Source of the DNA: Desulfurivibrio sp044068625
GTDB taxonomy: Bacteria; Desulfobacterota; Desulfobulbia; Desulfobulbales; Desulfurivibrionaceae
Direction of reading: 5' to 3'
Length of the DNA stretch: 64,000 nt
NCBI RefSeq assembly: GCF_044068625.1
Contig: NZ_JBIPKH010000009.1
Coordinates: forward strand, 1-64,000
The position numbers and the translations under genes were made by a program. Below, in pieces: positions 18,237-26,324 of the stretch; positions within the stretch are counted from its first letter, which is position 1, and each line of letters opens with the position of its first letter. The notes under the pieces were generated by a model. It did no database searches, was not told the DNA's origin, and saw nothing but the letters and a program-made list of their open reading frames with translations.

Positions 18237-18449
18237 ATGGCTGCTCGAATCTGCACATATTGCCGGGAAAAGATCCACCCCCTGGCGGTGGTCTGCCGTT
18301 TCTGCGGCCGGGACCTGCCGCCCCTCTCCCCCTCCCGCGGCCGCTCCCGCTCCTGGCTGCCGGCTTTTTTCCTGGCCGCCGCCACCCTCGCCGGTGGCGC
18401 TTTGCTGGCTGCCGAATTTTTTCGTGAACGGCGCAATTGGTTGGAATAG
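18237..18449 (+). CDS. small zinc-ribbon membrane protein
   Basis: A 70-residue protein: MAARICTYCREKIHPLAVVC followed by RFCGRDL forms a single zinc ribbon (two Cys-x2-Cys pairs 12 residues apart). An Arg/Ser/Pro linker and one transmembrane helix (LPAFFLAAATLAGGALLAAE) follow, then a charged tail. This is the common arrangement of stand-alone zinc-ribbon/TM proteins. The homologous start is ATG 18237, without a clear ribosome-binding site; the frame is open to 18201. Function unknown. It lies between divergent trxA and the MTHFR gene. Confidence 0.72.
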   Translation: MAARICTYCREKIHPLAVVCRFCGRDLPPLSPSRGRSRSWLPAFFLAAATLAGGALLAAEFFRERRNWLE

Positions 18450-18491
18450 AGCAGCGCCCGAGCCCACCCCGTCCTGTTCTCACCCCAGAGG

Positions 18492-20039
18492 ATGATTCCG
18501 CCGATGGACCCCAAGCCGTCCTCAAGTTTTTTTCGCGCCCTGCGTGATCCCGCCGCCTTTACCCTGACCATGGAGCTGGTGCCCGGTCGCGGGGGTCGGG
18601 GAGACAGCCATCTCCGGGCCCTGGAAGTGGTGCGTCGAGCCGTGGCCGATGGTCGGTTGGCGGCGGTCAGTATCACCGAAAACGCCGGCGGCCACGTGGC
18701 CCTCTCGCCGGAGGTGCTGGGGGTGGAGATCCGTGAGCTGGGATTGGAGGTGATCGTCCACCTCTCCTGCAAGGATAAAAACCGCAACCAGATGGAAAGC
18801 CAGCTCTTTGCCTGGGACCGCCTGGGTATCAGGGACCTGCTGGTGATCACCGGTGACTATCCCCAGCCCGGCTATCGGGGGCTGGCCAAGCCGGTTTTTG
18901 ATCTGGACAGTGTTCAGGCCCTGGAGCTGATCGGCCGTCTGAACCGGGGGGAGGGTTTTGCCGCCGGTGGGGTTCGGCCGGAACAGGCCACCGCCTTTGT
19001 CCGGGGGGTGGCTCTCTCTCCCTTCAAGCATAGCGAGCCCGAGCTGTTGATGCAGTATTACAAGCTGCATCGCAAGCTGGCGGCCGGCGCCGACTTCATC
19101 ATCACCCAGGTGGGTTATGACGCCCGCAAATTCCAGGAGGTGCTGTTCTACCTCCGGCACCACGGATTCGGGCAGGTGCCGGTGTTGGGCAATGTTTTCA
19201 TTCCCAGCCTGCGGGTGGCGGAACTGATGTATCGGGGAGTGATTCCCGGCTGCGTGATCACCGACGAGCTCTACTCCCAGATCCGGCGAGAGGCCGCCTC
19301 GCCGGACAAGGGCAAGCAGGCCCGGTTGACCCGGGCCGCCACCCTGCTGGCGGTGCTGAAGGGCCTCGGTTATGCCGGGGCCCATATCGGCGGGCCGGGG
19401 CTGAGCTATGACGATATTGCTTCAGTGCTGGACCAGGCCGAGGCCATGGCCCCCGACTGGCAGGCCCTGGTGCCGCGACTCAACTTCTGGCCCGAGGACT
19501 CCTGCCACCTTTTTCGCCGGGACCCGCGGACCGGTCTCAACCTGGAGGAGATGGTGCCGCCCCGCGAGCCGGCCGGCGAGATGCTGCGCTATCGCCTGGC
19601 CCACCTGGCCCACCAGGAGGGTTTCATCCCCGGCGGCCTGTTCTACCGGCCCTTTAAACGGGCCTGTCTGGCCCTGGATGACAGCCGCCTGGGTTGGGGG
19701 CTGGTGCAGATCGAGTATCTACTGAAATTCATCGCCTTTGGCTGCCAGAACTGTGGAGATTGCACCCTGGCTGAACTGGCCTATCTCTGCCCCCAGTCGG
19801 CCTGCGCCAAATATCTGCTCAACGGTCCTTGCGGCGGCAGCCGGGATGGTTGGTGCGAGGTCTATCCCGGTCGCCGCCGCTGCATTTATGTTCGGGCCTA
19901 CCGCCGCTTGATGGGGGCGGGCAAAACCGCGGCACTGAAGGAGGGGCTGGTGCCGCCCCGGGACTGGTCCTTGAACAACAGCTCCTCCTGGGCCAACTAT
20001 TTTCGCGGCCTGGACCACAACCGGAGCGACCCGGAATAG
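18492..20039 (+). CDS. methylenetetrahydrofolate reductase with MTHFR_C domain
   Basis: A 515-residue protein. Residues about 20-310 form a MetF-like TIM barrel: TLTMELVPGRG, VSITENAGGH, ITGDYPQPGY, GADFIITQVGYDARKF. Such enzymes reduce 5,10-methylene-H4folate to 5-methyl-H4folate. Residues about 350-490 are the MTHFR_C module with a cysteine cluster (FGCQNCGDCTLAELAYLCPQ, CAKYLLNGPCGGS, WCEVYPGRRRC). This is the domain of MetV, partner of MetF in acetogens, where the two are usually separate chains. The likely role is C1 metabolism (methionine or the methyl branch of the reductive acetyl-CoA pathway). ATG 18492 follows AGAGG; ATG 18504 is possible. Confidence 0.88.
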   Translation: MIPPMDPKPSSSFFRALRDPAAFTLTMELVPGRGGRGDSHLRALEVVRRAVADGRLAAVSITENAGGHVALSPEVLGVEIRELGLEVIVHLSCKDKNRNQMESQLFAWDRLGIRDLLVITGDYPQPGYRGLAKPVFDLDSVQALELIGRLNRGEGFAAGGVRPEQATAFVRGVALSPFKHSEPELLMQYYKLHRKLAAGADFIITQVGYDARKFQEVLFYLRHHGFGQVPVLGNVFIPSLRVAELMYRGVIPGCVITDELYSQIRREAASPDKGKQARLTRAATLLAVLKGLGYAGAHIGGPGLSYDDIASVLDQAEAMAPDWQALVPRLNFWPEDSCHLFRRDPRTGLNLEEMVPPREPAGEMLRYRLAHLAHQEGFIPGGLFYRPFKRACLALDDSRLGWGLVQIEYLLKFIAFGCQNCGDCTLAELAYLCPQSACAKYLLNGPCGGSRDGWCEVYPGRRRCIYVRAYRRLMGAGKTAALKEGLVPPRDWSLNNSSSWANYFRGLDHNRSDPE

Positions 20040-20067
20040 GCGGGGGGCGGCCGGGGTAAAAAAATCT

Positions 20068-20095
20068 TTGCCCCCCGGGGGGGAATGTGTATATT
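20068..20095 (+). promoter_or_regulatory. candidate promoter of purF
   Basis: TTGCCC (20068-20073) and TATATT (20090-20095) are separated by 16 nt containing a C6-G7 run. They lie about 75 nt before the purF ATG and follow the MTHFR stop. Match is moderate. Confidence 0.38.
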
Positions 20096-20171
20096 CTCCC
20101 TTCTTCAATAATTAAAAGGGTTGCGGCTTGGGTGCCGGAACCGGTTGCGCACTTTACCCAGGAATAAGCCA

Positions 20172-21614
20172 ATGCCCCATAATCAGCTTTCATCGATCTC
20201 CACCGCCCGCACTCCCACCGATTACCGGCCCAAGGACGAATGTGGGGTTTGCGGGATCTTCGGCCACCCCTATGCCGCCAAGATCACCTATTTCGGTCTC
20301 TACTCCCTGCAGCACCGCGGTCAGGAGAGCGCCGGGATCGTGGTTTCCGACGGGGAGCGGGTTCGTCAGCACAAGGGGATGGGGCTGGTGCCCGAGGTTT
20401 TCAGCGAGTCCGATCTCAGTCGCCTGGAGGGGCGGCTGGCCGTGGGCCACGTGCGTTACTCCACCACCGGGGCCTCCAACATCGTCAACGCCCAGCCCTT
20501 TGTCGCCAACCATCGGGGTGAGACCCTGGCGGTGGCCCACAACGGCAATCTGGTTAACATTCGGGCCCTGCGTGAAGAGCTGGAGAATCAGGGTTCGATT
20601 TTTCAATCCACCATGGACAGTGAGGTGGTGGTTCATTTGATGGCCCGCTGCCTGGATCTGGATCTGGACCAGGCCATTGTTGAAACCTTTCGCCAGATCA
20701 AGGGGGCCTACTCCCTCTTGATGATGACCAGGGATAAGCTGGTGGCGGTGCGCGACCCCGGCGGCTTCCGGCCGCTCTGCCTGGGCAAGCTCAATAACGG
20801 GGCCTACATCGTCGCCTCGGAAACCTGCGCCCTGGACCTGGTTGAGGCCCAGTACATTCGGGATATCGAGCCCGGCGAGGTGCTGATCATCGATGAAAAC
20901 GGCCTGCGCTCCCTCTCTTTGGGGCAGGACCAGCCCCGCAGCTTCTGCATCTTCGAGCAGGTCTATTTCGCCCGCCCCGACAGCGATATTTTCGGGATCA
21001 ACGTTTATCAGAGCCGTAAGCGGATGGGGGAGATCCTGGCCCGGGAGTGCCCCATCGATGCCGACCTGGTGATGCCCTTTCCCGATTCGGGTAACTATGC
21101 CGCCATCGGCTACGCCCAGGCTTCGGGAATTCCCCTGGAGATGGGGGTGATCCGCAACCACTACGTGGGCCGGACCTTTATTCAGCCCACCCAGTCCATG
21201 CGCGATTTTTCGGTGCGGGTCAAGCTCAACCCCATCCGCAGCTTCCTGGAGGGCAAGCGGGTGATCATCATGGAGGACTCCATCATCCGGGGCACCACCG
21301 CCCGGAGTCGGGTCCGCTCCCTGCGGGGAGTGGGGGTCAAGGAGATCCATATGGTGATCAGTTGCCCGCCCACCCGCAACCCCTGTTTCTACGGGATCGA
21401 TTTTCCCTCCGGCGGCGAGTTGATCGCCAACCAGAAAACCGTCGAGGAGATCCGTGACTATCTTGACCTGGATACCCTCTACTATTTGAGCCTGGAGGGC
21501 CTGGTCGAGGCCACCGGCGCCCCGGCTGAAAATTTCTGTAAGGCCTGCTTCGACGGCAACTATCCGGTGCCGCCCGATATGTGTTTTCGCAAAGATTCCC
21601 TGGGATGCTGCTGA
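20172..21614 (+). CDS. purF: amidophosphoribosyltransferase
   Basis: A 480-residue enzyme catalysing the first committed step of purine synthesis (PRPP plus glutamine to phosphoribosylamine). After a 23-residue propeptide comes KDECGVCGIFGH, where Cys24 becomes the N-terminal nucleophile of the glutaminase domain. The PRPP site is VIIMEDSIIRGTTARSRV. Cysteines in ISCPPTRNPCFYG, ENFCKACFDG and the terminal CC place it in the B. subtilis-type class that carries a [4Fe-4S] cluster. ATG 20172 follows AGGAAT and matches the family start; the open extension to 20121 does not. It overlaps the downstream rimI-like gene by 10 nt. Confidence 0.97.
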   Translation: MPHNQLSSISTARTPTDYRPKDECGVCGIFGHPYAAKITYFGLYSLQHRGQESAGIVVSDGERVRQHKGMGLVPEVFSESDLSRLEGRLAVGHVRYSTTGASNIVNAQPFVANHRGETLAVAHNGNLVNIRALREELENQGSIFQSTMDSEVVVHLMARCLDLDLDQAIVETFRQIKGAYSLLMMTRDKLVAVRDPGGFRPLCLGKLNNGAYIVASETCALDLVEAQYIRDIEPGEVLIIDENGLRSLSLGQDQPRSFCIFEQVYFARPDSDIFGINVYQSRKRMGEILARECPIDADLVMPFPDSGNYAAIGYAQASGIPLEMGVIRNHYVGRTFIQPTQSMRDFSVRVKLNPIRSFLEGKRVIIMEDSIIRGTTARSRVRSLRGVGVKEIHMVISCPPTRNPCFYGIDFPSGGELIANQKTVEEIRDYLDLDTLYYLSLEGLVEATGAPAENFCKACFDGNYPVPPDMCFRKDSLGCC

Positions 21615-22066
21615 GCGAAGTTACGATTCGCGAAATGGTGGAGTCCGATCTACCCACGGTGGCAGATCTGGAAGGGGAGGAGGGGGCCGGGGGGTGGACC
21701 CTGGCCCAGTTGGCGGCGGAATTCGCCCGGCCCGGCGGCTGGCGGCTGGTGGCCCTTGATTCCAGCAGTGGTCAGGTGGTATCTTACATCATTGGTGGGC
21801 AGGTGCTGGATGAGGCGGAGATTTTCCGGTTGCGGGTGGCGCGAGACCACCGGCGCCGGGGAATCGCCGCCGCCTTGTTGCTCGGGCTGGAGCAGCTGCT
21901 GCGCCGCCGGGGGGTGGGCCGTTGCTTTTTGGAGGTGCGGGCCGGCAACCAGGCGGCCCTGACCCTTTATGCAAAGGCGGGTTTTGCCCGCCGGGGCCTG
22001 CGCCGGAGCTACTATCGAGATCCCGTTGATGACGCGGTTATCATGCAAAAAACATTGAGTGAATAA
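21605..22066 (+). CDS. rimI: RimI-type GNAT N-acetyltransferase
   Basis: A 153-residue GNAT acetyltransferase. The acetyl-CoA-binding motif A is IFRLRVARDHRRRGIAAALL. LEVRAGNQAALTLYAKAGFA is the RimI fingerprint (ribosomal protein bS18 N-terminal alanine acetylation). The C terminus YYRDPVDDAVIMQK is typical. ATG 21605 lies inside the purF 3' end, giving a 10-nt overlap and probable translational coupling. An in-frame ATG at 21581 would overlap more. pgk follows after 7 nt. Confidence 0.9.
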   Translation: MLLSEVTIREMVESDLPTVADLEGEEGAGGWTLAQLAAEFARPGGWRLVALDSSSGQVVSYIIGGQVLDEAEIFRLRVARDHRRRGIAAALLLGLEQLLRRRGVGRCFLEVRAGNQAALTLYAKAGFARRGLRRSYYRDPVDDAVIMQKTLSE

Positions 22067-22073
22067 GGGGGGT

Positions 22074-23255
22074 ATGGTGAGAAATATCAAAGAGATCGAT
22101 ATCCGGGGAAAAAAGCTGCTGATCCGGGTTGATTTCAATGTGCCGCTGGACGGGCAGGGCAACATCACCGAGGACACCCGGATTCGCGGGGTCTTGCCCA
22201 CCATCAACCACGCCCTGGATGAAAACGCCGCCATCATCATCTGCTCCCACCTGGGGCGGCCCAAGGGGCAACCCAAACCCGAGTTCAGCCTGGCCCCGGC
22301 GGCCAAACGGCTTTCCCGGCTGATCGGCAAGGAGGTCAAGCTGGCCCCCGATTGCGTGGGGCCGGAGGTGGAGGCCATGGCGGCGGCGCTGAAGCCCGGC
22401 GAGGTGCTGCTGTTGGAAAACCTGCGCTTCCACCCCGAGGAGCAGGCCAACGACGAGGAGTTTTCCCGCAAGCTGGCGGCCCTGGCTGATATCTACATCA
22501 ACGACGCCTTTGCCGTGGCCCATCGGGCCCACGCCTCGGTGGTGGGGATTCCCCGGTTCGCGCCCCAGAGCGCGGCCGGTTTTCTGCTGCAAAAGGAGAT
22601 GGACTATTTTCACCGCTCGGTGAGTGATCCCCTGCGGCCCCTGGTGGCCATCGTGGGCGGGGCCAAGGTTTCCAGCAAGCTGGGCGCCCTGACCAACCTG
22701 ATGGACCGGGTGGACAAGATGATCATCGGCGGGGCCATGGCCAACACCTTTCTCAAGAGCCAGGGCCTGGACGTGGGCCGCTCCAAGGTGGAGGAGGATC
22801 TGCTGGAGACCGCCGCCCAACTGGTGGTCAAGGCCCGGGAGAAGGGGGTCAGGTTTTACCTGCCGGTGGATTGTATCGTGGCCCCGGAGCTTGACGCCAG
22901 GGCCGAGACCAAACGGGTCACCTGCCAGGAGATTCCGGCGGAATGGATGGCCCTGGATATCGGGCCGGCCTCCACCATGCTTTTCACCGAAGCCTTGGAG
23001 GATGCCAAAACCATCATCTGGAACGGCCCCATGGGGGTCTTTGAGATCGACGCCTTCTCCCGGGGGACCATGGCCATGGTCCAGGCCGTGGCCCGTTCCC
23101 ATGCCCTGACCATCGTCGGCGGCGGGGACACCGATGTGGCGGTGCATCGGGCCGGGGAATCGAGCAATATCTCATATATCTCCACCGGCGGCGGCGCCTT
23201 CCTGATGCTGATGGAAGGGAAGCAACTGCCGGGGGTGACGGCACTGGAGGATTGA
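22074..23255 (+). CDS. pgk: phosphoglycerate kinase
   Basis: A 393-residue glycolytic enzyme (1,3-bisphosphoglycerate plus ADP to 3-phosphoglycerate plus ATP). Signatures: LLIRVDFNVPLDG near the N terminus, CSHLGRPKG, the hinge and nucleotide region AIVGGAKVSSKLG, and the C-terminal IVGGGDTDVAV with STGGGAFL. ATG 22074 has AAGGGGGG just upstream; the in-frame GTG at 22059 overlaps rimI. Its stop overlaps the region of the tpiA start, so the two are coupled. Length is standard. Confidence 0.97.
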   Translation: MVRNIKEIDIRGKKLLIRVDFNVPLDGQGNITEDTRIRGVLPTINHALDENAAIIICSHLGRPKGQPKPEFSLAPAAKRLSRLIGKEVKLAPDCVGPEVEAMAAALKPGEVLLLENLRFHPEEQANDEEFSRKLAALADIYINDAFAVAHRAHASVVGIPRFAPQSAAGFLLQKEMDYFHRSVSDPLRPLVAIVGGAKVSSKLGALTNLMDRVDKMIIGGAMANTFLKSQGLDVGRSKVEEDLLETAAQLVVKAREKGVRFYLPVDCIVAPELDARAETKRVTCQEIPAEWMALDIGPASTMLFTEALEDAKTIIWNGPMGVFEIDAFSRGTMAMVQAVARSHALTIVGGGDTDVAVHRAGESSNISYISTGGGAFLMLMEGKQLPGVTALED

Positions 23256-23257
23256 GC

Positions 23258-24007
23258 ATGCGGGTTCCACTGATTGCCGGCAACTGGAAGATGCATCTTA
23301 CCTTAACCGAGGCGGCCGAGCTGGCGGCGGCGGTTGCCCGGGTCGCCGAGGCCTCTCCCGACCGGGAGGTTTTGATCGCGCCCCCCTTTACCGCCCTGGC
23401 GGCGGTCAAGGCGGTGGCCGGTTCGCGGCTGCTCCTGGCCGGCCAGAACGTTTGCTGGGAGGAGAAGGGGGCCTTCACCGGCGAGATCTCGCCCCTGATG
23501 CTGCGGGAAGCCGGCTGCCGGATGGCCCTGGTGGGCCATTCCGAGCGCCGTCACCTCTTTCACGAAGACAACCGGATGGTCAACCGCCGCCTGCGAGGAG
23601 CCATGGCCCATGGGCTGATTCCCATCCTCTGTATCGGCGAAACCCTGGCCGAACGGGATAGTGGCCGCACCCTGGAGACCCTGGAGAAACAGGTGCGGGA
23701 AGGTCTGGATGAGGTCGAGTTGGTCGATCCGGCCAAGCTGGTGGTGGCCTATGAGCCGGTTTGGGCCATCGGCACCGGCAAAACCGCCGGCCCCGCCCAG
23801 GCCCAGGAGGCCCACCACTTTGTGCGCCGGCTGCTGGCCGGGCTCTATGAGAAAAATATTGCCGCCGGGGTGAGAATCCTGTATGGTGGCAGCGTTAATG
23901 CCGCCAACGTTGATGAGATCATGGCCCAGGCGGATGTTGACGGTGCCCTGGTCGGCGGCGCGTCCTTGTCGGCCGAGTCCTTCGAGCGCATCATTCGCTT
24001 TAATTGA
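23258..24007 (+). CDS. tpiA: triosephosphate isomerase
   Basis: A 249-residue TIM-barrel enzyme interconverting dihydroxyacetone phosphate and glyceraldehyde 3-phosphate. Visible residues: catalytic Lys in AGNWKMH, His in LVGHSERR, Glu in VAYEPVWAIGTGKTA (with the flexible loop), and the phosphate-binding GGSVNAAN and LVGGASL. ATG 23258 lies 2 nt after the pgk stop; TTG 23252 is also in frame. No odd features. Confidence 0.97.
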   Translation: MRVPLIAGNWKMHLTLTEAAELAAAVARVAEASPDREVLIAPPFTALAAVKAVAGSRLLLAGQNVCWEEKGAFTGEISPLMLREAGCRMALVGHSERRHLFHEDNRMVNRRLRGAMAHGLIPILCIGETLAERDSGRTLETLEKQVREGLDEVELVDPAKLVVAYEPVWAIGTGKTAGPAQAQEAHHFVRRLLAGLYEKNIAAGVRILYGGSVNAANVDEIMAQADVDGALVGGASLSAESFERIIRFN

Positions 24008-24049
24008 TTCAAAGCGGATGGGCGTTTTTTTGTTGATTGCGAGAGGTTT

Positions 24050-24421
24050 ATGCAAACCATATTAATTGTCCTGCATGTGCTGGTCTGCTTGTTCATGGTG
24101 GTTATCGTGCTGTTGCAGCACGGCAAGGGGGCCAGTATCGGTGCCACCTTCGGCGGCTCCAGCCAGACGGTCTTCGGCACCGAGGGGCCGCTGCCGATGA
24201 TGAACAAGATCACCACCGCCGTCGCCGTGCTCTTCATGGTCACCTCGGTGTCCCTGGCCTGGTATTCCAGTCGGGTGGGTGACGGTTCGGTGATGGAGCG
24301 GGTGCGCACCCCGGCTGCCGGTTATGAAGAGGTGGTGCCGGAGAGTGACGAGCCGGTGGCTATTCCCCTGCCGCCGGCCGCCGGTGGCGAGGCCCCGCGG
24401 ACCTTTCCCGGCCAGGAGTAG
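24050..24421 (+). CDS. secG: preprotein translocase subunit SecG
   Basis: A 123-residue inner-membrane protein of the SecYEG channel. Two helices (ILIVLHVLVCLFMVVIVLLQ and ITTAVAVLFMVTSVSLAWYS) flank the conserved loop HGKGASIGATFGGSSQTVFG. The tail is Pro/Glu-rich and longer than in E. coli. It is the last protein gene of the purF-rimI-pgk-tpiA-secG series, 42 nt after tpiA, followed by a tRNA gene. The pgk-tpiA-secG order is common in bacteria. Confidence 0.96.
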   Translation: MQTILIVLHVLVCLFMVVIVLLQHGKGASIGATFGGSSQTVFGTEGPLPMMNKITTAVAVLFMVTSVSLAWYSSRVGDGSVMERVRTPAAGYEEVVPESDEPVAIPLPPAAGGEAPRTFPGQE

Positions 24422-24460
24422 ATTGTTGCTTGTCGGCCCGCAAGGGTTGAAAAAAATGCT

Positions 24461-24545
24461 GCCGAAGTGGTGGAATTGGTAGACACGCCATCTTGAGGGG
24501 GTGGTGGGGCAACCCGTGCGAGTTCGAGTCTCGCCTTCGGCACCA
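24461..24545 (+). tRNA. tRNA-Leu (anticodon GAG)
   Basis: An 85-nt class II tRNA with encoded CCA. The acceptor arms GCCGAAG (24461-24467) and CTTCGGC (24535-24541) pair perfectly, followed by A and CCA. The D-loop (GGTGGAATTGGTAGAC), anticodon loop CTTGAGG, a long variable arm and GTTCGAGTC in the T arm are all present. Anticodon GAG reads CUC and CUU leucine codons. Confidence 0.97.
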
Positions 24546-24577
24546 GTAGTTGGTTTTCCGCATCAGGTTGTTCTTCT

Positions 24578-24614
24578 AAAACCCGCGCCCGGTAACGGAT
24601 GGCGGGTTTTCTTT
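24578..24614 (+). terminator. intrinsic terminator after tRNA-Leu
   Basis: A 9-bp stem AAAACCCGC (24578-24586) and GCGGGTTTT (24602-24610) followed by CTTTT. It ends the secG-tRNA transcript before the ccsA ribosome-binding site. Confidence 0.82.
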
Positions 24615-24649
24615 TATGGGGTCCCCCAACCATTCCGGAGGAAACGACC

Positions 24650-25684
24650 ATGGAAAATCTCGCCCTGGCCGCGACCACCTTCAGCCGGCTCGGCGGAGTG
24701 CTGATGCCGCTGCTCCTGCTCTGTGCCGGGCTGCTGGCCACCACCGGCCTGGTTAATCTTGTCACTCCCCGACCGTGGTTGCCGGGGCTCTCCCGCCAGT
24801 TGCTGACCTTCTGCGCCGGGCTGCTGCTGCTGGGCTTCTGCCTGATCGGCTGGTTCCACTGGCAGATCCATCTCCACGTGGCCCTGGAGCTGGCCCCGGA
24901 GATCGTCCCCTGGCTCAACCGGCAACTGGCGGAGATGAACCGGGGGGCCGCCTACGGCCTGGCCTTATACGATCCCGCCAATCCGCCCCGTTATACCATT
25001 CCCCCTTGGATTGAGTACCAGCGTTACTATTTCTGGTTTCTCTGCTTCGCGGTGATGGCGGTTCTGGTCCATCGCCGCCTGGACAATCGCCGTTTTCAGG
25101 CGGTGCTCTACCTGTTGATGGCCGGCCAGCTCGCCGTCCTCTATTTTCTGGCCGATCCCTTCCGCAATCCCTTGCCCCGCTTTATGGCCGAGATCACTCC
25201 TTGGCTGACCGCCGGCGGCTCTCCCTGGGAGCAATTGGGCTTGTACATGCGGCTCTATCCCCGGCTGGAATTTTATTACAACTCCTCCTACATGTGGTTC
25301 CATCCGCCCCTGCTCTTCATCGCTTACGCCTGCATTACCATCTTTGCCGCCACTTCGCTGCTGATGCTGATCCGGCGGGAGCCGGAGATCGAGCTCACCG
25401 GCTACAGCTACGCCAAGCTGGGCTATTTCCTCCTGACCCTGGGGATGCTGCTGGGCTACCCCTGGGCCTTGAAGGCCTGGGGGCCCAACTGGTGGTGGGA
25501 CCCCAAGGTCAGCAGTTCGGTGATGCTCTGGGCGATCTTCAGCACCTATCTCCACACCCGCCTTTACGCCAACAAGAAGGGGATGTGGTATTTTTCCGCC
25601 GCCCTTGGCCTGCTCTGTTTCGTGGCGATGATCTTCACCTTTGTCGCCTCCTATATCTTTCCCGGCGAACATTCGTTGATGTGA
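24650..25684 (+). CDS. ccsA: CcsA-type cytochrome c heme-handling protein
   Basis: A 344-residue polytopic membrane protein. The diagnostic WWD-type tryptophan-rich motif is WGPNWWWDPKVSSSVMLWAI, which presents heme on the periplasmic side for covalent attachment to apocytochrome c. Flanking His residues that ligate heme lie in loops (for example FHPPLLFIAY and STYLHTRLY). At least eight helices are visible. The family is CcsA/ResC (system II) or a CcmC/CcmF relative; the ResB partner is not adjacent. ATG 24650 follows GAGGAAAC. The next gene, also a membrane protein, starts 8 nt downstream and is probably a partner. Confidence 0.85.
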   Translation: MENLALAATTFSRLGGVLMPLLLLCAGLLATTGLVNLVTPRPWLPGLSRQLLTFCAGLLLLGFCLIGWFHWQIHLHVALELAPEIVPWLNRQLAEMNRGAAYGLALYDPANPPRYTIPPWIEYQRYYFWFLCFAVMAVLVHRRLDNRRFQAVLYLLMAGQLAVLYFLADPFRNPLPRFMAEITPWLTAGGSPWEQLGLYMRLYPRLEFYYNSSYMWFHPPLLFIAYACITIFAATSLLMLIRREPEIELTGYSYAKLGYFLLTLGMLLGYPWALKAWGPNWWWDPKVSSSVMLWAIFSTYLHTRLYANKKGMWYFSAALGLLCFVAMIFTFVASYIFPGEHSLM

Positions 25685-25691
25685 GGGGTTT

Positions 25692-26324
25692 ATGAAACTG
25701 AAGGGATCTTACGATTATCAGTTGATTCTGGCCACCACCGTGGTGCTGTTCATCATTTCGGTGATCTGTGTTTACGCCATGTTCTACTTCAAGATGGCCG
25801 CCATCCATGAGCTGGAGGCCGCCGCCAAGTGGGCCTACATGAACACCATGAACCGGGTGCTCGCCCCCTTTGTGGTGGTGCTGATTTTACTGCTGGGGAT
25901 CTGCGTGCCCAAGCGGCTGCTCCCCACCAACTGGTTGCATCGCTTTACCGTGGTGCTGCTGGCGGCGGCCGGGGTTACCACCCTGCTGGCGGGAGGACAT
26001 GCCGCCCTGTTGCTGGTGCTTTTTGCCTCCCTGGCCCTGCAGGTGGTGGTGCTGCTGCTGGCCCTGGCCGGCAGTCAGTATCTGAATTTCGAGAAGAAAA
26101 ACTACTGGGTTCGCCTGGGGTCGTCCCTGATCCACCTGGGCTTGATCCTCTTCGTTCTCGACCTCTACTTTCATCGCCACCCGGCCTTGCACCTGGTGCT
26201 GTTCTGGATCACCACCGCGACGGTGGTGCTGGGCATGCTCTTCTGCTTCTACGCCGAACAGGTCGCCGCCGTCGGCCAGCGCTACTTTCGGCGACGGAAT
26301 CCGGCCAGCGGGGAGCTGGGTTAG
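25692..26324 (+). CDS. membrane protein linked to ccsA
   Basis: A 210-residue protein with about six predicted helices (YDYQLILATTVVLFIISVIC; VLAPFVVVLILLLGICV; FTVVLLAAAGVTTLLAGG; LLLVLFASLALQVVVLLLAL; LGSSLIHLGLILFVLDLYF; LHLVLFWITTATVVLGMLFC). One conserved-looking His in the fifth helix (SSLIHLG) resembles the heme-proximal pattern of cytochrome assembly proteins. I do not recognise the family. It starts 8 nt after ccsA and so is likely translated with it and to help the same process. Its stop overlaps the convergent AsmA stop by 4 nt. Confidence 0.75.
   Translation: MKLKGSYDYQLILATTVVLFIISVICVYAMFYFKMAAIHELEAAAKWAYMNTMNRVLAPFVVVLILLLGICVPKRLLPTNWLHRFTVVLLAAAGVTTLLAGGHAALLLVLFASLALQVVVLLLALAGSQYLNFEKKNYWVRLGSSLIHLGLILFVLDLYFHRHPALHLVLFWITTATVVLGMLFCFYAEQVAAVGQRYFRRRNPASGELG

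Noticed and set aside
18049..18525. Minus-strand frames upstream of trxA, including an N-terminal extension of thioredoxin
   Set aside because: Thioredoxin homology and a good ribosome-binding site fix the start at 18032; the rest overlaps the zinc-ribbon and MTHFR genes.
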